In this document: positions 1-8,152 of the stretch, one piece after another
How positions within the stretch are numbered: position 1 is the stretch's first letter
How the letters are laid out: the number at the start of each line of letters is the position of its first letter
DNA from: an uncultured Prevotellaceae bacterium
GTDB taxonomy: Bacteria > Bacteroidota > Bacteroidia > Bacteroidales > Bacteroidaceae
Length of the DNA stretch: 10,408 nucleotides
Direction: 5' to 3'
NCBI GenBank assembly: GCA_937892315.1
Contig: CALAVF010000236.1
Span: 1-10,408, forward strand
Translations under genes and position numbers: made by a program
The notes under the pieces: model-generated
What the model was told of the DNA's origin: nothing
What the model saw: only the letters and a program-made list of their open reading frames with translations
Database searches by the model: none

Positions 1-28
1 GGAGTTCAGACGTGTGCTCTTCCGATCT
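1..28 (+). other. Illumina TruSeq adapter remnant (not biological sequence)
   Basis: These 28 bases match the last 28 bases of the Illumina TruSeq read-2 adapter, including the familiar ending GCTCTTCCGATCT that directly abuts the insert. The adapter is in the orientation expected at a fragment end, so base 29 is the first genomic base. On the minus strand it has no stop in the nadE frame and would add a false RSEEHTSEL to that protein. It should be trimmed. The match is from memory of the adapter sequence, which is very well known. Confidence 0.97.
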
Positions 29-1309
29 ATCCAAAAAGTGACGGATACATGCCTCTCTAATGCTGATTTCCTTGATGGTGATGTCGAGTGACTTCATCAA
101 ACTGATGGCATTGTTGTAGGTGCGGTCGGTCGTGCCGAAACCTGGCATCGTGATGCCGATGACCTCCTTGCGGGGGCGTTTCAGCATATCCATCGTCTTT
201 ACACAAACGAGGAGGGCGAGGGTAGAGTCGAGTCCGCCGCTGATGCCGATGACAATGCTTCTGGCGTTGGTGTGTACGATACGCTTAGCCAGTGCCTCTG
301 TCTGTATGGAGAAAATCTCTTCGCAACGTTCTGTCAAGGCATTGCCACCAGGGACAAAGGGGTGTGGATTGATCCATCGGGTCAGTTCAAAGTCATAGGC
401 AGGATTCACTGTTTGGCATTGAATGTCCACACGGTCGCTTGATGCCACTTGCCGAACATTCTCGCTGAAAGTCGTGTTGTGTCGGCGTTCGGTGAGCAGA
501 CGTTCGGTGTCAATCTCCGAGATGACCATCTGTTCTTCGAGGCTGAAGCGTTTACTTCGGGCAATGAGTGTGCCATTCTCGTAGATGAGGGCATTGCCTG
601 CAAAGACGAGGTCTTGGGTGGATTCTCCAAAGCCGCAGGAACTGTAAACATAGCCAGCGATGCATCGGGCACTCTGTTGGCTGATGAGGGAGAGCAGGTA
701 TTGATGCTTGCTGATGAGTTCGTTGGTGGCACTGAGATTGAAGATGATTTCAGCACCTTTCAGTGCCAGTTCGCTGCTTGGTGGAATCGGTGCCCAAAGG
801 TCTTCGCAGATTTCGATGCCGAAGGTCGTCTTCTGAGTGTGGAAGAGCAGGTTGCGTCCGAAGGGAACGGCTTGTGCACAAAGGTGAACCTGCGTTTCAT
901 CGGTGGTTGCAGATGAAGCGAACCAACGTTGTTCGTAGAACTCTTTGTAGTTGGGCAGATACGTCTTTGGAACCACACCGAGTATTTTCCCTTCTTGTAC
1001 TACGACTGCACAGTTCATCAGCAGCGAGCCGACCATGACTGGCATTCCCACAATCGAGATGATCTGCAAAGAACGAGTGAAATCCAACAGTTTGAACAGG
1101 CTTTCCTCGCATTTTTCGAGCAATAACTGCTGTCCGAACAGGTCTTGGCAGGTGTAACCACTGATGCTGAGTTCTGGAAAAGCAATGATTTCCACACCTT
1201 TGCCTTCTGCCTGAATGATGAGACTTTCGATTTGCTGTATATTGTAGGTACAATCTGCCACTTTCAGCGAAGGGATGGCAGATGCGACTTTAACAAATCC
1301 GTAATTCAT
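29..1309 (-). CDS. nadE: Glutamine-dependent NAD+ synthetase, 3'-truncated
   Basis: This enzyme amidates nicotinate adenine dinucleotide to NAD+ in the cytoplasm, using ATP and ammonia released from glutamine. The 427 visible codons begin MNYGFVKVAS. Residues 1 to about 270 form a nitrilase-type glutaminase domain with the expected triad: E46 (FPELSISGY), K115 (VVPKTYLPNY) and C168 (GIEICEDLW). The synthetase domain follows, with the ATP pyrophosphatase P-loop SGGLDS at 357-362 and the family stretch GFGTTDRTYNN. Two-domain NadE proteins of this kind are usually about 640 residues, so roughly the last third is missing, cut at base 29 by the contig end and adapter rather than by a mutation. 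The start lies 33 nt after the GH2 stop with no obvious promoter, so read-through from upstream is possible. There is no stop codon in the window. Confidence 0.95.
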
Positions 1310-1342
1310 AATATATTATATAATGTGTAATTGTTCTGTTGT

Positions 1343-3871
1343 TTATTGTGCATTGACGATGACTGTGGCTGGTTTCAGGCCTTTGCCACTCACTTTGACG
1401 ATAGCATTGCCTTTCTGACCGTTGCTTTGAATGCCGATGACGAGTTGGCCGTGGAAGGCTTTCATGGTCGGTTTCGTGAAGACCTCAAGGCTGGTGGCAT
1501 CGCCGTTACAGATGCCTTTGAATCGAGCGGCACCAGTGACTGATACGTTCAGTTGGTTGTCGGCATCAGGCACGAGGTTCCCGTCTTTGTCAAGGATATT
1601 GACGGTGATGAAAGTCATATCTTCGCCGTTGGCTTTGAGCGGCTTGATGTCGGCACCAAGGTCACCTGTCAGTTGAATGTCAGAAGCGGTTCCAGCAGTC
1701 TTTACGGTCTCTGTGCCCACTTCTTTCCCATTTTTGTCATACACTACCACTTTGATTTCTCCAGGTTCGTACTTCACGTTGTTCCAGCGGAGACGGTAGC
1801 GGTCGATGGCAGGGTCGTTAATGTCTGTGATGCGTCCGTCTTTGCCTGAAGGCTTCTTCACGTCTGTCTTTTTGTTGATTTTGCCCTGCGACTTGCCGTT
1901 CACGAAAAGTTCGGCAGTGGGGTAATTGGTGTAGCAGTAAACGGGAGTCACTTCGCCTTCACGTCCTGGCCATGTCCAGTGGGGAAGGAGGTGGACGGTC
2001 TTCTCGTCTTTATTCCAGCGAGAGCGATAGAGGTAGTAGCGGTCTTTGGGCAATCCGGCAAGGTCGAAGATGCCGAAGTAAGAGGAGCGGCTGGGCCAGT
2101 ATTCGTCGAATGGCGTTGGTTCGCCCAAATAGTCGAAACCCGTCCAGACAAACTCGCCGATCACCCATTTCTGGCCGTCTTGCAGGAGCCAGTCATCCTC
2201 GGGAATGTTCGACCACCAACAAGCCTCGGTGTCATAACTGGAGCATTGTCCGTCATCGTAAGCCTTTCCGTCGAAACGCTCAACGGGGAACTTATAGACA
2301 CCACGGGATGAAACGGTGGAGGCGGTTTCGCTGCCGAGTACGTAACCTTGCCCGAGTCCGTTATAGGCTTTCTGATAGAGGTGGGTACGATAATTCATGC
2401 CTGGCACATCCGCCACGTTGGCAAAGCCTGTCTTGATGGCTGCTTCAATGCGGTCCATACCGTTGGTAATGGGGCGTGTCGTGTCGAACTTCCGTACTTG
2501 CTCTTGCAGATGTCTCAGCAGTTGAGGACCATTGGCAGAACCCTGTTCGGGAATCTCGTTGCCCACGCTCCACATCACGATGCAGGGATGCAGACGGTTA
2601 GCACGCACAAGGTTCTCGATGTCGCGGTCGCTCCATTCTTTGAAGAAGCGGGCGTAGCCGTTCTTGCATTTTTTGTAAATCCACATGTCGAAACTCTCTG
2701 CCATTACCATCATGCCAAGTGAGTCGCACACGTCCATCTGCAACTGTGAGGGCATATTGTGTGCCGTGCGGATAGCGTCGCAACCCATTGATTTGAGCAA
2801 TTCTATCTGACGGATGAGGGCTGCCTTGTTTACCGCCGCACCTATCATGCCGAGGTCGTGGTGGAGGCATACACCCTTGAACTTGCGAGTCACGTTGTTC
2901 AACTGGAAACCGCCGTCGGCAGAGCACTTTACGGTGCGGAAGCCAATCTTCTTCACCTGCTGGTCAAGCAGTTGGTCTGGCTTGCCATCCTTGATGGTGT
3001 AAAGTGACACTTGGAGGTCGTAGAGTTTGGGTGTTTCGGGTGTCCAAGGAGTCACCTTGTCGAAGTTGCTGATGCTCTGTGCCGTTCCGTCCTTGCCCAC
3101 TTGTGTGAGAATCTTCTTGCTCATACCTTCTGCAGTCTGGATGAAAAACTCCACTGCATAGTAAATGGAAGGTTCCATGCCTACCACTTTTGCTTTCAGT
3201 TCTTCCGACGCAAAGCCGTTGTCGAGGGCGAGGGTGTTCGCCTCAATGCTCCATTGCTCAAGGGCGGTCTTCTGTGTTTGAATGAGCGTGACTGGGCGGT
3301 AGAGTCCTGCACCTGGATACCAACGGCTACTCTCTTCGAGGTTCTGCAAGTGAACTGCTAATGTGTTGGGCGAACCATCTTTGTTGATGTAAGGGGTCAC
3401 ATCCACGTTAAAGGCATTATAGCCATACTTCCACTCGCCAGCCTTCTGCCCGTTCACATACACTTCTGGCTCTGCCATTGCACCATCGAAATTCAGAATA
3501 GCACGAGGGCAATCCTCGTCCACTGTGAAGGTGGTGCGGTACCATCCGCTGCCAATCCAAGGCAGAGAGCCAGAGCGCCCTGTCTTCTCGGTCGCTTCCT
3601 TTTCGCCGTTCTGCTCGATAGCGACGGTCTGTTTGTCAATTTCTTTGTCGAAAGGTCCTGCAATTGCCCAGTCGTGAGGCACTTGCACGGTTTGCCACTT
3701 CTTGTCGTTGTAGTTTTTCTGAGATGGAGCGATGGAGTCGAGTCCTTCGCCTCGCGAGAACTTCCAACCGTCGCGTAGGAGGGTCTCCTTGCGTTGTGCC
3801 ATCGCCGTCGTTGCTGCCGCTATCATGCCGATGCACAGCAGACTTTTGAGGATGTTGTGATGAATCATCAT
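1343..3871 (-). CDS. Secreted GH2 beta-galactosidase with DUF4982 domain
   Basis: This 842-residue glycoside hydrolase family 2 enzyme most likely removes terminal beta-galactose from oligosaccharides in the periplasm or at the surface. A signal peptide covers residues 1 to about 25 (cleavage after AMA, before QRK). A sugar-binding jelly-roll domain (about 30-205) and an Ig-like domain (about 206-315) precede the TIM barrel (about 320-630). The barrel shows the GH2 pattern IRTAHN (367-372), the acid/base E439 in WSVGNE, and the nucleophile E515 in VLGSE. A DUF4982 domain (about 640-725) and a C-terminal Ig-like GH2 domain (about 735-842) follow, as in many Bacteroidetes GH2 enzymes. Translation may start at either of two adjacent ATGs (3871 or 3868). 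It begins 19 nt after the GH43 stop, which suggests co-transcription. Beta-galactosidase is favoured, but beta-glucuronidase or another GH2 specificity cannot be excluded from sequence alone. Confidence 0.93.
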   Translation of the reverse strand: MMIHHNILKSLLCIGMIAAATTAMAQRKETLLRDGWKFSRGEGLDSIAPSQKNYNDKKWQTVQVPHDWAIAGPFDKEIDKQTVAIEQNGEKEATEKTGRSGSLPWIGSGWYRTTFTVDEDCPRAILNFDGAMAEPEVYVNGQKAGEWKYGYNAFNVDVTPYINKDGSPNTLAVHLQNLEESSRWYPGAGLYRPVTLIQTQKTALEQWSIEANTLALDNGFASEELKAKVVGMEPSIYYAVEFFIQTAEGMSKKILTQVGKDGTAQSISNFDKVTPWTPETPKLYDLQVSLYTIKDGKPDQLLDQQVKKIGFRTVKCSADGGFQLNNVTRKFKGVCLHHDLGMIGAAVNKAALIRQIELLKSMGCDAIRTAHNMPSQLQMDVCDSLGMMVMAESFDMWIYKKCKNGYARFFKEWSDRDIENLVRANRLHPCIVMWSVGNEIPEQGSANGPQLLRHLQEQVRKFDTTRPITNGMDRIEAAIKTGFANVADVPGMNYRTHLYQKAYNGLGQGYVLGSETASTVSSRGVYKFPVERFDGKAYDDGQCSSYDTEACWWSNIPEDDWLLQDGQKWVIGEFVWTGFDYLGEPTPFDEYWPSRSSYFGIFDLAGLPKDRYYLYRSRWNKDEKTVHLLPHWTWPGREGEVTPVYCYTNYPTAELFVNGKSQGKINKKTDVKKPSGKDGRITDINDPAIDRYRLRWNNVKYEPGEIKVVVYDKNGKEVGTETVKTAGTASDIQLTGDLGADIKPLKANGEDMTFITVNILDKDGNLVPDADNQLNVSVTGAARFKGICNGDATSLEVFTKPTMKAFHGQLVIGIQSNGQKGNAIVKVSGKGLKPATVIVNAQ

Positions 3872-3890
3872 ATTGTATAATAGGTGTTAG

Positions 3891-6758
3891 TTACTTCTTC
3901 TGGTAGAGGACGTAGTCGCTCAATTTCACCCACGACGTGTTTTCGTTGTAGGTGGTTTGGTAGGCACCCACTTTCAGAGTGGGGCTGGTCACTTCGAGTG
4001 GCGAGCCAGGCATGTTGTTCCAAGTCTTTCCATCCTTGCTGGTACGGGCAAAAAGTTGGTTACCACGACGCTCAAACTGAATGATGGGGTCGAAGTCGTA
4101 GCCCTTATAGTTGGGGAATTGAGGACGGCCACGACCACTCAACACGGTGAGCATATTGCCGCAGTTGTAGAGTGGGAATGCCCCCAACTGATAGAACGTC
4201 TCGCCATCAGCGATGAGGAGGCCACCTTCGTTGAAACCTGTCACGTTGTGCTGTTTCAGTCCTTCCATGTCGGCTACGGTCGTCATTACCACAAAGTCGC
4301 CTGTCACTTCCTTGTACACCTCGCCGCCGTTCTCCAATGGCGCATTGTTGAAGTCGCCCGATTGGGTAGAAAGCGTGAAGGCTTCCTTCTTTTCAAACGT
4401 CGGTTTCATGTCGGGCGAAAGGACAAACTTGCTGTCGGGGTCGATTTCCTCGAAGTCGTCGTCACCGAGGGAGGGGATATCTTTCTGTTTATTAAATGTT
4501 TCGTAAAGGAACTTGATAACATCTTCAGAGAAAGATTGTGGATAGATACCCAAATAGTTGAGATAGCCCATGAAGTTGTTGGCTCCTGAACCATCTGCTC
4601 CGATGGAGATTTTGCCGTCTGGACGAATCATGAGGAAGTTGTTCTTCTCTTTCAGCAGTTTTCCGTTCAGATAGACTTTCTCCATCCATCCGTCGAAAGT
4701 GACAACCCAGAACAGCCATTTGCCTTCACCTTCTTTTATTTCCTTAGGTGCACCGCTGCTTTCGAAGGAACCGTTGTGGTTGATGAGCCCCGTTGATGGG
4801 TCTGTGCCCAGACGGAACTCTGTGGTGGCAAGGTCGGCACGAGAGGAGGAGAACGACACAACCGTAGAGACGGGTCCCACCTTGGTGCTTAACACCCAGG
4901 CCGCAATGGAGTAAGGGGCGTTATAGCGATAAAATTGTGGCAGTGTTTTCTCGCTGACCAGTTGTTGAGTACCATTGAAGAAAAGTCCCCATTTGCCATC
5001 TTTCACACGTGCACGGATAGGTTTGTTAGCCTTAAATATCATAGATGGTTTACTCTCTCCACCGCATTCCACTTCTGTCACATCAAAAGGTTTATTGGGA
5101 TTCTTTTCAGTCAATTGGTCAACATACAGGACAAATTCCGAGTTTGGAAGTTCTCTTTCGTTGGCTTCCACATCTTTCTTGTGCATGCCAGGATAGCCGT
5201 CGTTGCTTTCCACGTTGGTGTTGGGCAGGGTAGGAGCCTTTGCCCACACCTTCACGTTCCAGATGGCGGGCATGTGTCCGTTCTTCTGCGTGTCAGTAAT
5301 AGTGATGCGGACATATTGTGCCTTTACAGCACCTTTGTCAATCATCGGCGAGCCTTGCATGGTGTTGTCGGTGCGGTCAGCATACATCGTCCAGTTTTGC
5401 CCATCAAGGGAGGTTTCCACCTTATATTGATAGAAGAAGGTGGCATACTCAAACTGTGTCCACACTTCATTGAATTTCATAGGTTTACCAAGGTCAATCT
5501 GCAACCACTCTTCATGTGCTGTACAAGGTCGTGGGGAATCCCAATTGCACTTTTTTGCCTTCCACAATGTCGCATTGTTGTCATCTACCGCATATTCTGG
5601 CTTAAACCAATTGTCATAGTAAGAAGAGGCGGTGACTTTGGCTCCGTAAGCGAGATTCTTGTACTTCGATGCTCCTTTGAAAATGTCCACGTTTTGAGCG
5701 TTGTGGGTTGGGATAATCGGAATGATGTTGCCCTGTGCATCGAACTTCAGTTCGTCGATGCACACCTGGCGATTGAAGCCGTGGATGGACTTCGGGTTGT
5801 TGTGGCGATGATAGACAATGTAGTATTTGCCATCTTGTTCAAGGATGGAGTGGTGGCCGGGGCCGTGAACGGTCTCGTTTTCGTTGGTTGTCAGAATCTC
5901 GCCTTTATATTCGAACGGTCCCATTGGCCCCACGGTAGAGGTGGCATACTGCACACGGTAGGTGTCGGTGTGGCAACTTCCTGACGAATAAGTGAAGTAG
6001 TAGATGCCATCTTTCTTGAACACGAAAGGAGCCTCGAAAATGTCTTTCAGTTCCGTGTTGGGAATCAGCCGTTTCTCGCAGAAAAACTCGTCGGCGGCAA
6101 TCGGGAAGGGACGGTCCTCATTCCATCGGCGTGCATCTTTCTGCACACTGGCAGACAATGCCGAGAGGTCAAAATCGCCGTCTTTCAGTTTTGCCACGCC
6201 GCATCCAAAGCCTTTGTAGATGCCCCATGTGGTGAAATACAGATATTGGCTCGTGTCGTCGTCGGTGAAGAGTTGCGGGTCGAGCGTAATCACGTTGTGT
6301 ACGTAGCGGTCGGGCACCATCACGGCGTCTTCCTTTCCGAGAATGTTGTACCAAGGGCCAATCGGCGAATCGCTTTCGCCAATGTTGATGTTGCAAGGCT
6401 CGCAATAGTAGTAGCGGAACTTGCCGTTAGGCTGTTGCACCACATCGGGTGCCCACACTACCTCGGTGGTCGGCCAGTTCATCACGATGTTCTTCCAGTT
6501 GACAAAATCCTTGCTCACCCACACCTGTGCGGGGCCGTAGCCGTTGCCCGTTCCGTCGGTGGTGGCGTATAGATAATAGGTGTCGCCAAACTTACGGATG
6601 GTAGGATCGGCGAAATAGCCAGGGATGAACGGGTTGGCATTCCCTGGGGCATTCCATGCTGTGCCGGAGACGGGTGAAGGTGTGTACTCTCTTGGTCTCT
6701 GCTGGGCAGACAATGTGTTCGAAGCCATCAGCAGCAGTGGTAAAATCATTTTTTTCAT
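3891..6758 (-). CDS. Secreted multidomain GH43 glycosidase (GH43 + F5/8 + LamG-like + DUF1349-like)
   Basis: This 955-residue enzyme is probably an alpha-L-arabinofuranosidase or beta-xylosidase acting on plant cell-wall side chains. The signal peptide is MKKMILPLLLMASNTLSA. The five-bladed GH43 propeller (about 44-350) carries the expected acidic triad: base D51 (FADPT), pKa modulator D160 (TLDPQLF) and acid E242 (IFEAPF). It also has the HGPGHHS stretch around 298-304, whose His lies at the active-site centre in this family. An F5/8 type C (discoidin/CBM32-like) module follows (about 366-508), then a LamG/concanavalin-like module (about 535-755). An acidic linker (DDDFEEIDPD) leads to a DUF1349-like beta-sandwich (about 775-955). 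The frame is open to an ATG at 6911, but that extension only translates the 21-bp repeats, so the ATG at 6758 before the signal peptide is chosen. Substrate is inferred; subfamily is not assignable by eye. Confidence 0.92.
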   Translation of the reverse strand: MKKMILPLLLMASNTLSAQQRPREYTPSPVSGTAWNAPGNANPFIPGYFADPTIRKFGDTYYLYATTDGTGNGYGPAQVWVSKDFVNWKNIVMNWPTTEVVWAPDVVQQPNGKFRYYYCEPCNINIGESDSPIGPWYNILGKEDAVMVPDRYVHNVITLDPQLFTDDDTSQYLYFTTWGIYKGFGCGVAKLKDGDFDLSALSASVQKDARRWNEDRPFPIAADEFFCEKRLIPNTELKDIFEAPFVFKKDGIYYFTYSSGSCHTDTYRVQYATSTVGPMGPFEYKGEILTTNENETVHGPGHHSILEQDGKYYIVYHRHNNPKSIHGFNRQVCIDELKFDAQGNIIPIIPTHNAQNVDIFKGASKYKNLAYGAKVTASSYYDNWFKPEYAVDDNNATLWKAKKCNWDSPRPCTAHEEWLQIDLGKPMKFNEVWTQFEYATFFYQYKVETSLDGQNWTMYADRTDNTMQGSPMIDKGAVKAQYVRITITDTQKNGHMPAIWNVKVWAKAPTLPNTNVESNDGYPGMHKKDVEANERELPNSEFVLYVDQLTEKNPNKPFDVTEVECGGESKPSMIFKANKPIRARVKDGKWGLFFNGTQQLVSEKTLPQFYRYNAPYSIAAWVLSTKVGPVSTVVSFSSSRADLATTEFRLGTDPSTGLINHNGSFESSGAPKEIKEGEGKWLFWVVTFDGWMEKVYLNGKLLKEKNNFLMIRPDGKISIGADGSGANNFMGYLNYLGIYPQSFSEDVIKFLYETFNKQKDIPSLGDDDFEEIDPDSKFVLSPDMKPTFEKKEAFTLSTQSGDFNNAPLENGGEVYKEVTGDFVVMTTVADMEGLKQHNVTGFNEGGLLIADGETFYQLGAFPLYNCGNMLTVLSGRGRPQFPNYKGYDFDPIIQFERRGNQLFARTSKDGKTWNNMPGSPLEVTSPTLKVGAYQTTYNENTSWVKLSDYVLYQKK

Positions 6759-6785
6759 AAATCTTTCTCTATATGCTAATCTAAA

Positions 6786-6819
6786 CAAATGTTCTTTTTC
6801 TTCGTTGTTCAATGTCAAT
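6786..6819 (-). promoter_or_regulatory. Possible promoter for the GH43-GH2 genes
   Basis: On the minus strand AACATTTG (6793-6786) matches the Bacteroidetes -7 consensus TAnnTTTG at all but the first base. An ATTG 22 nt further upstream (6819-6816) could serve as a degenerate -33 TTTG. This would put the transcription start about 20 nt before the GH43 ATG and the -33 element inside the first 21-bp repeat unit. The match is weak and this is a suggestion only. Confidence 0.3.
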
Positions 6820-6888
6820 GAATAATTATTCGCTGTCAATGAACATTTATTCGCTGTCAATGAACAATTGTTCAATGACATTGAACAA
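6805..6888. repeat. Four tandem 21-bp repeat units upstream of the GH43 gene
   Basis: Four contiguous 21-bp units fill exactly 84 bp: 6805-6825, 6826-6846, 6847-6867 and 6868-6888. Units 2 and 3 differ only at the last base. All share a consensus close to TTRTTCRMTGTCAATGAAYAA. Because 21 is a multiple of three, the repeats stay open in the GH43 frame and read SLTANxxSLT, but this is upstream of the signal peptide and probably not translated. The array sits 47-130 nt before the start codon, where a regulator binding region or a structured leader would be expected. Similar short AT-rich repeats occur between genes in Bacteroidales, so a dispersed repeat family without a gene-specific role is also possible. 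Confidence 0.85.
6868..6888. promoter_or_regulatory. Perfect 10+1+10 palindrome (operator or hairpin candidate)
   Basis: The fourth repeat unit is a perfect inverted repeat: arm TTGTTCAATG, one central base, arm CATTGAACAA. A second palindrome overlaps it across the unit 3/4 junction (6855-6880, 26 bp with a single mismatched pair), with a perfect 14-bp core TGAACAATTGTTCA at 6861-6874. Such symmetry fits a dimeric DNA-binding protein or an RNA hairpin. No regulator gene is visible nearby, so the function is inferred. Confidence 0.5.
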
Positions 6889-6965
6889 CTTCTCTTGCGA
6901 GGAACCCCCAAAGCCGCTGGTGGAGGCGAGGAACTTTCGTTCGCGAGGTTCTCTTCTTGGTCTCA

Positions 6966-8024
6966 TCAACGTATGCCCCTCTCATTGAGTGCCTTCACAT
7001 ATTTTGCCGCATTGAGCAGATGCTCGGCGTAGTTGACGGCAAAGTTGTGCGTGCCCGAAAAGTCTTCCTTGGCACACATATATATATAATTGTTGTTGGC
7101 ATGATTCAGCACCGCGTCGATGCCCGCAATGCTGGGCACACGGATGGGACCTGGTGGAAGCCCCGTGTTTCTGTAGGTGTTGTAGGGCGAATCTACCTTG
7201 AGGTGTTCGTGGAGGACACGGCGAATGGAGAAGTCCTTCAGCGCGTAGATGACGGTGGGGTCGCTCTGCAGCGGCATTCCCTTCCGCATTCGGTTCATGT
7301 AGAGTGCCGCAATGTTGGGCTTCTCGCCGTTGTTGGCGGTTTCGCTGTCCACGATGGCTGCCAGCGTGATGACTTTTTCTTTCGTCATCTCCTCGCCGGC
7401 ATACTCGCTCACTTCTTGCAACTTGGCAAGTCGGCTCTCATTCCAGAAGGCGGCATTTTCTTTTTGCAACCGCTCGAAGAGTCGGTCGATGCTCATGTCC
7501 CAATACACTTCATACGTGTTGGGCACAAACAATCCCGGCAGCGACTCAGTCGTGTAGCCCAATGCGGCAATCTTGCCTTCGTCTTTCAGGTAGTCTGCGA
7601 TGCTGGCAGAATCTATCATCAGTTGGTCTCCCAGTCGTCCAGCCATCTCTTCCATCGTTCTGACCGACGGAATCACCATCATGATGGGCTTCTCGTTGTG
7701 ATTGCGTATGTTGCGAATCAGGTTCAACATGGTCTGGTCGGGAGTCACTTCATATCGTCCTGTGCGGATGTGCTCTTTCAGATTGAGCAGACCTGCATAG
7801 AGGTGAAACACCCTCATGTTTTCTGGCTTTGCCACCTCCGCGATTTTCTGACCGACAGAATCCACATTGTCGTCTGTGTCGATATACAGGTACGTCGTTT
7901 CGGTCGTGTTGAAGCCGCTTCTGTACAGCCAAACGGCAGTGAGCACCCCTGCTGCGAGCAGACAGCCCATCAATACCCAGGCGGTATTTCTGAAAACACT
8001 TTTAGATTTCGTCTTCTTAGACAT
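6966..8024 (-). CDS. mltG: Endolytic murein transglycosylase MltG (YceG family)
   Basis: MltG cleaves nascent peptidoglycan strands from the outer face of the inner membrane and is thought to terminate glycan polymerisation. The 352-residue protein has a short basic cytoplasmic tail (MSKKTKSKS), one membrane helix at about 14-34, a LysM-like N-terminal region (about 45-115) and the catalytic YceG fold (about 115-345). The catalytic glutamate is E228 in AAIVDSET, matching the E. coli EKET site. Other family motifs are LQSDPTVIYAL (252-262), the YNTY...GLPPGPI block (281-294) and the SGTHNFAVNYAEH tail. Length agrees with the family. It is the first gene of the minus-strand block, upstream of GH43 but separated from it by a 207-bp gap holding the repeats, so the two are probably regulated separately. 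The ATG at 8024 is the only sensible start ahead of the basic tail. Confidence 0.95.
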   Translation of the reverse strand: MSKKTKSKSVFRNTAWVLMGCLLAAGVLTAVWLYRSGFNTTETTYLYIDTDDNVDSVGQKIAEVAKPENMRVFHLYAGLLNLKEHIRTGRYEVTPDQTMLNLIRNIRNHNEKPIMMVIPSVRTMEEMAGRLGDQLMIDSASIADYLKDEGKIAALGYTTESLPGLFVPNTYEVYWDMSIDRLFERLQKENAAFWNESRLAKLQEVSEYAGEEMTKEKVITLAAIVDSETANNGEKPNIAALYMNRMRKGMPLQSDPTVIYALKDFSIRRVLHEHLKVDSPYNTYRNTGLPPGPIRVPSIAGIDAVLNHANNNYIYMCAKEDFSGTHNFAVNYAEHLLNAAKYVKALNERGIR

Positions 8025-8127
8025 ATTTTCTTGATTTGTTGAGTGTACTTAGTAAAAACGTTTGCTTTTTTACCTTTTCATGGCAAAAAAATGTCAATTC
8101 AATTCTTATTTTCTCTTAAATATATTG

Positions 8128-8135
8128 CAAAGATA
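8128..8135 (-). promoter_or_regulatory. Candidate -7 box for mltG
   Basis: The minus strand reads TATCTTTG here, a perfect match to the Bacteroidetes -7 consensus TAnnTTTG, about 100 nt upstream of the mltG start. No clear TTTG lies at the usual distance for a -33 box; the nearest is 12 nt away, which is too close. It is therefore half of a promoter signature. Confidence 0.4.
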
Positions 8136-8152
8136 AGAAATATCCTGCAAAG

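Noticed and set aside
29..1309. nadE as a pseudogene or a fusion gene
   Set aside because: The frame is intact for all 427 visible codons with every key residue present; it ends only because the contig stops at an adapter.
4935..5984. A 349-codon plus-strand open frame inside the GH43 gene
   Set aside because: It lies fully opposite the F5/8 and catalytic regions of GH43, resembles no known family and has no signs of its own start region.
6805..6888. CRISPR array
   Set aside because: The 21-bp units are directly contiguous with no spacers, and there are no cas genes in the window.
6957..8042. A 361-codon plus-strand open frame covering all of mltG
   Set aside because: It is the antisense of a clearly conserved gene with intact catalytic motifs. 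Its translation is rich in His, Val and Cys and shows no recognisable domain, and its openness follows from the codon use of mltG.
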